From assembly GCA_003427395.1 (NCBI GenBank), contig BFEA01000064.1, positions 62,126 through 95,073 on the forward strand: a DNA stretch of 32,948 nt. Reading direction: 5' to 3'. Position numbers and translations under genes: made by a program. The notes below the pieces were generated by a model. That model saw only the letters and a list, made by a program, of their open reading frames with translations. It was not told the origin of the DNA and ran no database searches. This DNA is from Chara braunii. Lineage: Eukaryota > Streptophyta > Charophyceae > Charales > Characeae. Of the stretch, positions 7,633-18,072 are shown piece after piece; the first letter of the stretch is position 1; every line of letters begins with the position of its first letter.

Positions 7633-9605
7633 ATGGAACCAGACACGATCGGACCACAACCGACCACGGGCGAAGCGGGGGAGGAGTACAGGACGTCGTC
7701 CGACCGAGCTCTGAGAGATCTGAAGGAACGGATTAGGCAGGGAGCACCGCTGAGATGGGCTGACCAAACCAATGACGGAGAACCCGACGTAATGGGCGAG
7801 CCGGTCGCGACAGAGCCGCAGGAGACCTTGAAGACAGGAACCATGAGCGGACGACGAGAAGCGACGAGACGACGCTCCCCCGAGTATGAGCGAAGGGAAA
7901 CCATGGCGGATAGGCACAGGGACGACTGGAGAGAGAGTTCGAGGGATTCCTATTGGAGGGACAAAGATAGAGGCAGAGCGCTGCCCAGGCGAGTCTTCGA
8001 CCCCGAGACAGGGGAGTCGCATCCGCTCCCTTACGAGAGCAAGGATTGGTATATTATTACGCACAAGGCCTCGGAGCCTCCTACTTTCAGAGGCTATGGC
8101 ATCACAAAATATCTGGAGAAGTAGGAGCTTCATGCTAGCCGGAGTCAGTGGTCGGAGGAGGAGATTATAGAGAACTTCCTATTTAACGTGGACCCAAGTC
8201 CCGGCAAGGAAGTTAAGGAAGCCCGACCGAAGGATGGAAAATGGACTACGTACAAGAAGAACCTCATTGAGCTTTATAAATTAGAGGATAACAAGTACTC
8301 CATCAAGGACCTTGAGACGATGACTCAGAATGAAGATGAGAGCGTACGGGTCTTTGGGATACGTTTCCAGAAGATTTCTGACGTGCTGATGAAGAAGGGG
8401 AAGATCTCAGAGGTCGAGCGCTGTACTATCTTCATTGGACACCTGTCCAAAGACAGACAGAAAAGTATACTTAGAGATCTTCCGCGCGACAAGCTTGACT
8501 TCCCAGAAGTTCTTAAGCTCGCGATAAAGGCAGAGGCCGACGACTACAAAAACTTGGTATGGAGAGGAATGAGGAGGCGTGATTTCTCTCTCTATAAGGA
8601 GTATGCCAAAGATAGATGTCCTGATTTCAAGGACCATCCCTGGTCGGAGAAGAATGAAGTTGTGGCTAAGGAAGTGAAGGAGATAAGGGACATGGTAAAG
8701 GGATTGACAAGACAAGTTACAGAGATTGTGACCACCACATGAGCCACGACGTACCGGGACAAACCCGGAGGGCCCTATTCACTTCGTTGGGACCGTAGGA
8801 ACACCGATTCCTGGAGGAGTGTCGAGGATAGAAATCCTCGGACGCTGACTGATTATTGTGCGAGGGAGAGAGAGAGAGACGATGAGCCAGGGCGACGTAG
8901 GGATGATGAGATAGACCGAGACCGGAGAGCTCGCGAGACGTATGGACGAGCTAGGAGGCTGGATGATTACTCGCGTAGCCCTCACTATGAGGCCGATCGG
9001 GGTAGAGGCGACTCCCGAGGCCGGTGGGAGACAGATCAGGGCCGACGAGACAGATACAGGGACAACAGATATGAGAGATCGGACCGAGACGGATATAGGG
9101 ACGACAGATATGAGAGGTCGGATCGAGATGGCTACAGGGGTGGCAGATATGAGAGAGGAGATTGGGACTGGGATCGACGAGATGGCTCGCGCGGACGGTA
9201 TGACCGCGGGGGAGACGCGAGAGAACAACGCGACGATTCGTGGGGGTGGTACAACCGAGGAGATCGGCGCGATGAGTCACGAGGGCGATATGACTCGGGA
9301 GACCGCCGGAATGATTCGCGAGGACGATATAAGCAAGGAGGATCTGGAGGAGACCGCCGCAATGATTCGTGCGGCCGGAATGGGAGAGGAGGATATGGCG
9401 TGTCATCTGATCCGTATCCGAAGTCCCCTGACCCAGAGAAGCCAGGGGTTCGATCTCTAGGAGCGCAGACGACAGGCCATCCACTCCCAGGAACTCTTGT
9501 GTCTACTGTAGAGGAGATGATCATATCAAGAGAGACTGCCCGGATCTCAAGCGGGCAATAGATGAGGGGCTTGTCGTGCTTGATGACCGCAAGTACGTCA
9601 AGTAG
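7633..9605 (+). pseudogene. gag: gag of element A
   Basis: This is the structural nucleocapsid precursor. ATG 7633 is the first ATG of the frame. The frame runs to about 9440 with two internal stops (TAG 8122-8124, TGA 8740-8742), both in phase with coding sequence on each side. The capsid-like retrotransposon gag region is around 8200-8560 (IFIGHLSKDRQKSILRDL and the following helices). An Arg/Asp/Tyr repeat tail covers about 8870-9400. The CCHC zinc knuckle (CVYCRGDDHIKRDC, C-x2-C-x4-H-x4-C; 9498-9539) lies in another frame, so there is a one-base shift between about 9430 and 9490. A TAG follows at 9603-9605. With four interruptions the copy cannot make full-length Gag without readthrough and frameshifting. 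The family call rests on the zinc knuckle and the pol that follows. Confidence 0.8.
9000..9400 (+). repeat. Arg/Asp/Tyr-coding tandem repeats within gag
   Basis: Units of about 39 bp encode RYERSDRDGYRDD-like repeats (about 9068-9160). They are followed by units encoding DRRNDSRGRY-like repeats (about 9200-9380). The tail resembles RGG/RD-type RNA-binding segments and would suit nucleic-acid binding next to the zinc knuckle. Repeat-driven expansion is inferred. Confidence 0.65.
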
Positions 9606-9629
9606 GCAGATGATCTGGGAGACGTATCA

Positions 9630-10094
9630 ATGTTCCCCTCGATGAAGGAGAATGTAGAAGCAAGGAGAGTAAAGCCAAGTAAGGGAAAGGAGCCGGTTAG
9701 GAGCCAGAGCATCAAGATAACCTTCGAAGGAGATATGGCGACCACACCCATAAGGGTGGCAGCTACCAAGTCGGCGAGAGGATCTACATCGAAGAAGGCT
9801 GACACGGATTACGTGATGGCGGAGAAGGACAGACAGCGGATCGATGGAGAGGAGGTTATTCTTTCGCCGCGAAAGCGGGGAGTGAAAAAGATCTTGATGA
9901 AGAGTTCGCTGGATGAGATAGACACGGTCGAGCCACTGAGACGGGCCCTTCGGCAGCCCATGCAGTGCTCTATTCTGGAGTATCTGGCGGCATCGAAGCC
10001 GGCTCGCAATGAGTTACAGATGATCACGTGGAAGACTCACATACCTCTATCAGAGGAGGCTCAGGGGCCCCTAAGACGGAGACTCCAACTGTAG
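9630..10094 (+). pseudogene. Gag-protease linker of element A
   Basis: A 154-codon frame in phase with the zinc knuckle and separated from it only by the TAG at 9603-9605. It is Lys- and Arg-rich (KPSKGKEP, SPRKRGVKKILMK) with a conserved-looking stretch CSILEYLAASKPARNELQ just before the protease. It has no recognised domain and probably links nucleocapsid to protease in the precursor. Its frame is abandoned near 10060-10090, where the protease continues in another phase, so one indel lies there. Confidence 0.6.
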
Positions 10095-10825
10095 CAGTAT
10101 CGGAGGTGACAACTAGAGCAGATCATATGGTAACAGTCCTTCTTGATGGGATGGAAGGTGTACCTCCTGATAAGTTTTACATACTTGGAAGTGAAACTGT
10201 TGAGGCGATCTTAAACGACGGGGCGATTTTAGATGCGGTGATCGATAACGGCAGCGAGGCTGTCATAATAGACGAGGATCTAGCAGTGCAAGTTGCACTG
10301 GGTCTCAATAGGTCATACCTATGCGAGATAGAGATAGCAGATGGAAGAAAGCAACAGATCACGGGAGTTTATCACAAGGCAGCCATATAGATCCAAGGGG
10401 TACGAGTGACCCTGCCTGTCTTTGCAGTCAAGAACTGCAGTTCCGATCCGCTCTTGGGACGAACGTGGTTGAGCCACGTGCATGCGGTGACGATAGAGCG
10501 TCCGGACGGGAGCCAGACATTGCCCATTAAGAAGCTAGATGGGACGAGCGTTATGATTGAGATGGTGGAGCCTCGAGACCCGAGGAACAGAGCAGCTCTC
10601 GCTGTGGGAGCGGGACCCGGTAATCAGATTAAGGTATTACCTATCTCCGGGCGCGCGGTGCGATTTCGCGAGAAGAAGTATGGACCACTGCTCACAGAGG
10701 AAGAAGGTCGGATCGTAGAAGTGAAAGATTTAGGGAGTCGGCTGATAGTGGATGGCAACTCGTACCCAAAGGAGACAGATGAGGAATTTGGTGGCGTGGT
10801 ATCTGTGTCTTTTTTAAGGGCATGA
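10028..10825 (+). pseudogene. Aspartic protease (PR) domain of element A
   Basis: This domain would cleave the Gag-Pol precursor. The active-site loop is AVIDNGSEAVII (about 10240-10275), in which D-N-G-S replaces the usual D-T/S-G-S/A, a non-standard or damaged catalytic triad. The downstream landmark LLGRTWLSHVHAV (about 10450-10490) matches the ILGxxWL segment that closes retropepsin domains. The single frame is cut by TAG 10388-10390 between these two landmarks; both sides are in phase. The frame ends in TGA at 10823-10825, overlapping an ATG (10822) that opens the linker to RT in another phase. Confidence 0.75.
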
Positions 10826-12190
10826 CCCCCTATGGGGGGCTACCCAAGCGACACAAGCGAGTAGCTCAAAAGGTTAAGCCAGCGGTGTTGGGCCGCGAGC
10901 GATCTGCACTGGAAGGGATAACGGAAGAAGAGATCGTAAAGGAAATCAAAGAGAGAAAGAAAGAGGAGCCGCAACGCCTAACGGAAGAGAGGATAGCAGG
11001 GATGGACATCGGAGATGGGAACCTGACCCCTCGTGAACGGGAATGTGTGATAGAGATCCTAAAGACTTGCAATAAGGCTATAGCCTTCAGCGACGCGGAG
11101 CGCGGTAGGGTTGACCCTCGATACGCAAAGCCAACAAGGATTTACACGATCCACATGTTCCATGGAATGACGCAGGATGAAAATACGCCCAGAAGGAGAA
11201 GGAAAAAGTTATCGCTTTCCTGAAATAAAAGATGGCTTCCCATGTTGCGGAGCCGTCCGATAGTGCTTATGTTAATCGATGGTTCTTCCTACGAAAGCCG
11301 AATGGCAAGATCCGGTGGATCCACGACCTTCAGAAGGTCAACGCGGTGACGATACGAGATGTAGGCTCCGTGCCACATGCCGACTTATTGGCTGAAGGCG
11401 CCGCAGGCAGGTCGATTTATTCGGTCTGTGATCTGTTCTCAGGCTATGATGAGGTACCGCTTGATCCTAGGGACAGGCACCTCATGACTATGCACACGAC
11501 ATTGGGACTGATACAGATGATGGTTGTCCCTATGGGATGGACTAATGGGGTAGCCGTATTCCAGAGAGCTATGGTAGCCGTCCTCAAGGACTTCATTCCT
11601 GACAAGGTTGAAGTTTTTTGGATGACTTCCCTATTAAGGGACAAGTCCAGAAAGACGAGACAGAAGTTGTATCAGGAGTTAGGAGATTCGTCGAGTAGCA
11701 CGTGACCGATATTTACGCGGTTCTCGAGCACTTAGATGATGCAAATTTGACCGTCAGCGGAACGAAGAGCCGATGGGCCGTCTCGACTATTAAGATCTTG
11801 GGCTTTATATGTGACTCGAGAGGGCGCCGAGCAGATCCGGCGAAGCTAGACAAACTCCTAAACTGGCCGTCACCGTTGCATAGTCCAACCGAGGTTCGAC
11901 AGTTTCTGGGAGTGGTTGGTTACTGGCGGATATTCATACGGAGGTATGCGGAGAAGGCTGAGCCATTGAGGCTACTCCTTCGGAAGACTGAGAAATTCTA
12001 CTGGGATTCCTCGCAGGAACTCGCTATGCGAGAGCTTAAAGATGAATTTAAGGAGGGAGGACACGTACTGGGCGTGCCATTCTTTGATGATGAGGCAGGG
12101 AGACCCTTCATAGTATCCACGGATGCCGGACCCTGTTCAGTCGGAGGACTGCTGTCTCAGAAGGACACTAAGGGAAGGAAAGACCGTTAA
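10822..12190 (+). pseudogene. Reverse transcriptase of element A, broken at the catalytic site
   Basis: An N-terminal linker (10822-11223) is followed by RT in a second phase from about 11232. Visible motifs are FLRKPNGKIRWIHDLQKVN, SICDLFSGYD-like (SVCDLFSGYDEV, first catalytic Asp), the VPMGWTNGVAVFQRAM block, and the thumb segment ILGF...FLGVVGYWRIFI. The catalytic double-Asp motif is split: the upstream frame runs out at a T6 run (11614-11619), and L-D-D-F is read only in the next phase (from 11621). TAG 11696-11698 interrupts that phase. Another shift near 12175 leads into RNase H. Frameshifts also separate the linker from RT (about 11160-11230). The domain cannot be made intact from this copy. 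Confidence 0.85.
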
Positions 12191-12660
12191 GATTTGAGGG
12201 TAGGACACTTAATATGGCAGAGCGTAACTACAGTCAATTCAAGAAGGAAGTGTTAGCTGTTCTGCAGTGTCTAGACACGTTCAGACATTATATCTATGGA
12301 CGGCGGTTCATCTTAAGAGTAGATCCCACAACGGTCGCCTCTGTCCTCCAGAAGGACTTTAGCCTGACGGACCCGACCATTGCGCGGTGGTTAATACGGA
12401 TTCTGCTATATGATTACGCAGTTGAGAGGGTATCTGACACTAAAAACGCTGTGGCAGATGGGCTTTCACGGATCCCTCTTGAGGCCGAGCGCCCGATAGT
12501 AACTGGAGCCCTGACATTAGCAGAGCTGAGACGCGCCGAACGATTTCTGGTTAACCTTTACGAGGGCAAACACCGAACGATCGGGCTACACCTGTCAGGA
12601 GAGGAGAGTCAAGATTCAGATATCCGGAGACAAGCAGCTCAGTACTGCCTTAGAGCGGGC
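12181..12660 (+). pseudogene. RNase H domain of element A
   Basis: The domain degrades the RNA strand of the replication hybrid. The first acidic residue lies in the preceding phase (VSTDAGPCSVGGLL, about 12115-12160). After a shift near 12175 the frame continues with ERNYSQFKKEVLAVL (catalytic Glu), GRRFILRVDPTTVASV (Asp) and KNAVADGLSRIP (Asp). The four acidic positions are therefore still present, split between two frames. The spacing fits a Ty3/gypsy RNase H, and the domain passes without a stop into the integrase linker. Confidence 0.8.
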
Positions 12661-14208
12661 CACCTTTTCCGAAGGCCAGTCGGGTCGGGGATGCCCTTAC
12701 GAGTAGTCTGTGGTCCTGAGGAGAGACAGACGATAGTAGCGGAGCTTCACGACGGGGTAGTCGGAGGACATAAAGGAGTAAAAGGGACCTAAGAAAAGAT
12801 ACGCAGGCTGTACTGGTGGGAAGGACAGTATAAGGACGTCGAGAGATACTGTATGACCTGCGAGGAGTGCCAAAAGTGAGCTCTTGTGAAATACAAAGAG
12901 CCACTTCATCCATCCTATCCAACCAGGCCAGGAGAGAAGGTACACATCGATCTGGTGAAGATGCCAAAAGGAGTAGGCAATATGAACTACGTTGTGAACA
13001 TACGAGACGACTTCACTGGGTTCGTGGACGGTAGACCTATCAGGAGTAAGACGGCGAGGGAAGTAAAGAACTTCGTCCTAGAGTACTTATCTAGGTATGG
13101 TTGTGTCAGCAAGATAGTGATGGACAGAGGGGCGGAGCTTCTAGCCGACGAGGTTCAAAGTGTGTTCAAGAGAGTCGGAGCGAGAGTTTCGATAGCCACT
13201 GCCTACCACCCACAGTCGAACTCCCCAGTAGAGAGGGGACACCAGACTCTGATAGCGTCACTATCCAAGTGGTGCAAAGGTAAGGACAGTGATTGGCCAC
13301 GATNTTTTCGATACGCNATATGGGCGGACAACGTCANGGTCCGGGCTAGCACTGGATACCCACCATACACCTTGTGNTTTGGGCGGCATTGTCCGCTCCC
13401 CATAGAGTTTCACGTCGACAGTTGGACAACCATTGACTGGGCGGAGGAGATGTCCAGAGAGGAACTCATAGCTGCCCGAACAAGACAGATAGCGTACGGT
13501 TTGGAAGACAACCTTATAACAATGGTAGATCGTCTGGCAGTGGAAAGGGACAAAGGTAAAGAAAGATGGGATAAGAGCGTGCGGATCAGGAAGGAGAGGG
13601 TGAGCGTAGGAGATATGGTCCTTCTCTACGACGCAGCACTTGAGAGGACCTGGATCGAAAAACTCGCCAACAGATGGATGGGACCTTATAGAGTGGTTGA
13701 GGCACTCGACTGGGGTGCATATATGATAGCAGAATTAGACGGATCCAAGTGGAAGGACCAAGTGGCGGGTGCTAGGTTGAAACTGTTTAGACCCAGACCT
13801 GCACCCACTTTATCGCTGACAAGCCCGAAAGGGAAAGGAAAAGCCAAAATGGAGGATGGAGCCCCCTCGAGACGATTCGAGGCAGGGGAAAGTTCTAAGA
13901 AGAGGAAAAGAATAGAGAAAAGAAAGGTCAAAGGGTTGGCTTTAGGAAGAGATAAGAAATATTTATTCGTGCTCAAGAGGGCTAGACGGAGAGTTCGCAT
14001 TAGACAAACTGGCGGGTCGGCACCTTTCTCTGGCCAACGACAGAAAAAAAAGAGGGGCGTGCCAAGACCAAGAACCCGAAGGAAAAGGAAAGTCGAGAAG
14101 CATCTTCTTAGCCCCAAGACTCATAACAGACCAAAACTTAAGACGATTAAACGCCGACGTGGGTGTTCTTTACGGGCAATCACCCTGAAGCTCGTTCGCT
14201 TCGTTTGA
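12661..14208 (+). pseudogene. Integrase of element A
   Basis: The domain inserts the cDNA copy into the genome. The N-terminal zinc finger is HDGVVGGH (12748-12771) with C-x2-C (CMTC, about 12850-12861), interrupted by TAA 12790-12792, and TGA 12877-12879 follows. The core has D at 12949 (HIDLV), D at 13123 (VMDRGAE) and E at 13231 (SPVERGH), a D-D-35-E arrangement with all three residues kept. The C-terminal GPY module (WMGPYRVVEALDWGAY) starts at 13681. No chromodomain follows. Instead there is a 135-residue Lys/Arg tail with several nuclear-localisation-like clusters (KKRKRIEKRK, RRKRKVEK), ending at TGA 14208. Four Ns lie in 13300-13380. The region after TGA 12879 is the longest intact stretch of pol. 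Confidence 0.88.
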
Positions 14209-15129
14209 CGTAAGTAGATAGGGCTCGATGGGGGCGTCGAGAAGTGGTCCGGGCTAACTGTCAGGCGGCCACAAGCAGTGCGCCGCCTGAAATCTGCGGC
14301 TTTGGGACTTAGGCTCAAAGACAAGTCCGTGTTTTGACTGTACTCTGGTTCGACCGGGCAGCAAAAATTAGGGGAACTTTGGGCACCCTTGACTTTGGGC
14401 AAACTGAACCTTACGAGTAGCCCTCAAAGATAGCGAGATGGGTGGACGCACTCGGCGTATCTAGAGACCGTCATTTCCGGCCGTTCAGAGGGCTGGACCC
14501 GGATTGGCCTGCCGCGAAGAGGCATCGCGGGAACAGACCTCGCCGCAACGCTTTTGCAGCATACGACCGGGGCCGAAATGAGGCCTCAAATTTTGACTGT
14601 TTTAGTGCCATAATTAAAGATGGGAAAAAGGGATTAAGACCAGTAGGGAAGAAGAGAAAAACATAATATCCCTTAACTTCTTTATTTATCACGACATTTA
14701 ATTCTAGGGGAAATACCCTTGTTATTCTAATTCTCGGCAATGAAATTAAAAACATAAAAAAAGATTAAAAATGGAAAAAGAGAAAAGAAACAAAAGAAAA
14801 TTCGGCCAATTATTTAAACTTTTTCGGAATTTAATTTTGGAAAATTTACGGGTAATTTACTATTTTCGACAATAGAATTAAGGAAAAAGAAGAATAATTA
14901 AAAATGATGAGAGGGACGGGAACCCATGGCTATTGGGAGATTGGCCTAATTTCACCTCGATTACCTGCCATCAACTCTGACCCCGGATTGATCTTTTTCC
15001 CCGGATACTAACAGTTTTCACTACCGTAGATGGTCGAAGTACCCTGCGTCGCTTTCCCAGGTTTGCTTGATTACTAACATTACCGTGGTTGGGATGTTCG
15101 GAGAGTGGAAGCCGCACGGAACAGCATGG
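14209..15129 (+). other. Non-coding 3' region of element A, first part
   Basis: I see no domain or credible gene on either strand. The segment shifts from mixed composition (14209-14650) to AT-rich (about 14680-14900). It is most simply the 3' untranslated or spacer region, which is long in giant plant gypsy elements. Confidence 0.5.
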
Positions 15130-15189
15130 GGCGGTGCTACTTTGGATTGACGGCATGGTATTTGGCTAAGTGCCAAGCATAGTTCTGGG

Positions 15190-15900
15190 TCGGCATGGGC
15201 TCAGCATCAGAGTACTTTAGGGTTTGGTCACACCATCGAGATTTATTGCCAGGTCCGGGACCACCGCGACCATTTAATTCAGCTTCGGCACCACTACGGC
15301 GGTTTATATCAGGTTCGGAACCTGATTTATTTTCAGGCCAGGTATTACCTTGACGTCGGAATGGATTGAGTTTGGTGACGATTCGATGAGGACACGACAC
15401 TCAGGGCCGGCGTCTACATTCCGCGGTGTCCCGTAGGGGCTGGTACGGTGTGAAACAGGGTTGGGCTATTGTGGTAATTCGCGGTGATCAATATTCTTCA
15501 GACTCGGCAGTGACTCTACATCAGAGAGGAACATGTCGCTGCATTATTTGCAGGTTCGGCATTGGTCCGGCATGGGCATGGACTATTGGGCGGAACCTAC
15601 TTTCGGACCCGGAAACCGGTACTGCTATAGTGATTCTCCTATCGGCGGTTAGTGGCGATGGTAAGGTTCAGTCTAGGTTTGACGATGCGCTGTCCGCTGG
15701 GACAGTACGGTACTGTCACAAGATCGGTATGACCACGTGGTTCGATTCCTCTATTGGTTGGCAGGGTATGTGTGGCATCACAGGGTCATCAGGCTCGGTG
15801 GTTTGGACCAGCCTGGTCGCAGGCTCGAACGCAGGATCTGGTACAGTACCGCTGCACTCACTGTTCGGAGTTACAACAACTGAGCCTGCGAACTTGGTCC
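15190..15900 (+). repeat. Degenerate short tandem repeats (about 22-35 bp) in the A 3' region
   Basis: From about 15240, blocks starting ATTTATTGCCAGGTCCGGGA, ATTTAATTCAGCTTCGGCAC, TTTATATCAGGTTCGGAACC and ATTTATTTTCAGGCCAGG follow each other. The CAGGTTCGG-type core recurs to about 15900 (for example 15550 and 15785). A perfect palindromic core GACAGTACGGTACTGTC lies near 15700. A 170-codon frame here is probably a by-product of the repeats. Confidence 0.5.
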
Positions 15901-17000
15901 CTTCGGTGGCTGCTCGGGACCGGTCCTGGAAGGGCTGAGGCTGAAAACGGCGGGGAGGAACGTACAGGCGTGCGAGGCGTTCTCTGCCCACGTGAAGTTG
16001 TGGGTGCGGCATGTCGGGAGGTAGTTATAGGCGCGAAGGAGGGATAGAAGGGGATGTGTGCACGGTGTGCTCGGCGCAGTTATGCTGGCGGGTGCAGTTG
16101 AGGGACANTGCACGTGAAGATCCGAGCTCGTTTGCAAGTCGAAGTCGTGGGTGCTCAGCGAACGGGGGATGTGAGCCAGGTGTGCACAGCCGGTTGGAGA
16201 ACCCAGTAGTCGTCGTTGTCCTGGCGGTGGCAAGCTAGGCGTACTTTGCCCGCGGATCGAACATAACAGAGTGGAACAGAGCGTCCCAGAGCGCGCCAGG
16301 TGTGCGCGATGCTTCGCCAAACTCGGTGAAGTGAGAAGGGGAGGAGAGGAGCCAGCAAGGAGAACCGCCGAAAAGGGGGCATGTGCCACGCGTCCGCCAA
16401 GCAAGTGAAGGGCAATAGCTGAGACCGTCGGAAAAGGAAGACGAGCAGTGTACCTGGGTCACACAGTGAACTTGCGAGCACGGGGGAGAGGCAGCCGCAC
16501 TCAGGCGGTTACTCGGCGAGTGTGAGAGTGGGGAGGAAAGAGTCGCCGCGTGCTAGTTGTGTGCGGCCCATATTGGCGCAGACAGAGTGGGGACGAGGCA
16601 CCGGGGTGCGATCGAGGCGTTCGCTGCCCTCAACATCTTGGACAACTACCGAGTTCCGGGCAGAGCAAGGTAGCTCGATTTCGACTGAAGGAAGGGGAAG
16701 AGTGTGCGAGGAGTCTAATGCCCGCGCCCTCGCCGTTGACTATTGAGCTTAACGCTGGGCGTGAGGACGAGAGAGTATGGGTTGGCGTACCTGGAGTACG
16801 TCGCCTTGAACTCCGCTTGGTTTGGCTAAGTGAGACTTTCGGAAGCGTGGCGCATTCAGAGAGGGAGAGACTGTGCGAAGGGAGAGAGACTGCTCGGGCA
16901 GCGAAGAGGGGGGAAAGTGTGCAGAGATTAAGGAAGAGAGGTTGCGCGGGAGAGGAGAGGAGTGGCTCAACGAAAGTGGGAACGAGAAGGCGCGAGTGAG
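15901..17000 (+). other. Non-coding G/purine-rich 3' region of element A
   Basis: The segment is rich in GTGCG, GCGAG and GAGAG words. Open frames on both strands are low complexity and have no domains. It leads into the purine tract and is likely untranslated 3' sequence. Confidence 0.45.
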
Positions 17001-17038
17001 GATGAGTGAGAGAGAGGGAGAGCGAGTAGGAAAAGAGA
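17001..17038 (+). other. Candidate polypurine tract of element A
   Basis: About 38 bases are almost pure G/A, ending in GTAGGAAAAGAGA. A polypurine tract primes plus-strand synthesis directly before the 3' LTR. The first TGTGA downstream is at 17062; it would match the LTR end TCACA as a terminal inverted repeat and give an LTR of about 1.55 kb. A second TGTGA at 18014 would give a 603-bp LTR but has a poorer purine tract. The choice is unresolved because the 5' LTR start is outside the window. Confidence 0.4.
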
Positions 17039-17102
17039 TTCTTGGGTAATGATTCAGACTATGTGAGCGCAGTCCTTTCGCTGGTGAACAGCGATCAAAC
17101 TC

Positions 17103-17530
17103 GATTGGGTAATCGACCTTTTTCCGTTACACGTGAGTTAGAAGCATCACTACTGTCGATTGGCTAATCGGGTTTTGCCCATCGCGTGTGGGCAAGAAGT
17201 ATCACTACTGTCGATAGGCTAATTGAGCTCTTCTCGTAGCACGCGGGACAGAGACGTTGCCGCAGATGATTGACTAATCGAGTTTTTTTTCCCGTTGCGT
17301 GCGGGCCTGAGACATCACTGGTGATGAATGGTTAATCGAGCTTTTTCGGCAGCACGCAGGTCAGACGTAACTCTATTGCTAACTGTCTAATCGAGTTTTC
17401 CCGCCGCAGGCGCCACGAGTACGTAACTCTTGCTGGTTGGCCAAAACGCGAGCTTTCCCGCCGTGGGCGGATCCAGGTCATTGCTCTCCCTGATCGGGTC
17501 AATCATCAATCTTTCCGCTAATCAGCAAGA
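17103..17530 (+). repeat. 55-bp tandem array (about eight units)
   Basis: Units start at 17103, 17158, 17213, 17268, 17326, 17381, 17435 and 17492, giving periods of 55, 55, 55, 58, 55, 54 and 57. The consensus begins GATTGGCTAATCGAGTTTT, followed by a CCCG(N)5-6CGCGGG-like inverted motif and ATCACTACTGTC. Units decay toward the right. The array lies between the purine tract and the firm LTR segment, either inside a long 3' LTR or just before it. Such arrays near the 3' end are known in Tat/Ogre-type plant elements. Confidence 0.8.
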
Positions 17531-18072
17531 TGAGGCACCGATCCGATAAGAAAACAAGTGCGAGGTAGGGGTGTTCAGACAAGGAAGGGAAGGCAGGCGC
17601 GTGCAGGCGCCNTCCTTTTTATTTTATTTAATTTTACTTTTTTTATATATATTTATTTATATTATTATCACTCATTTGGAACATGAGCTTCTCAAAAGGT
17701 TGCTAGAGTATTACATCGGGATTCTCCCGGGGACATACCACCTAATTCAAGAACGAGTGTTCCTCGGCCTTCAGCCGAATCAAGTGTCACCTGATTAAGT
17801 TCCATTGCGACAGTCCGGAGGACAGGTAACTTCTCTAGTCAANTGGGGGTTTATTCTATTTGAAGAACCTTTCTCCTTAGGCGAGCCACGAAAAAGAGAG
17901 GACTGTCCAACGCTCAGTCCCAGAAACAAAAAAAAGAAATGAGTTTGCAAGGGGAGAGAATTGACAGAGATTAAATACTTGCAAGAGTGAAGGAGTGAGC
18001 GATGGATTGAATGTGTGACAGTACGGGGAGAGAGAGAAACCTGAATGTTAAGAACAGATAATGCTGGAAGGG

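Noticed and set aside
8951-9484. Long minus-strand frame opposite the gag repeat tail
   Set aside because: A shadow of the Arg/Asp-coding repeats; the plus strand carries the zinc knuckle and the consistent Gag phase.
13800-14208. Integrase tail as a chromodomain
   Set aside because: The sequence is Lys/Arg clusters without the aromatic cage pattern or strand order of a chromodomain.
15426-15938. 170-codon plus-strand frame in the A 3' region
   Set aside because: It coincides with degenerate short repeats, has no domain or balanced composition, and the phase follows the repeats.
15871-16404. 177-codon minus-strand frame
   Set aside because: Low-complexity Ser, Pro and Leu translation of a G-rich strand, with an N inside; no motif.
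17103-17530. 55-bp array as a CRISPR
   Set aside because: Whole units diverge together with no constant repeat and unique spacers, and the context is a eukaryotic retroelement.
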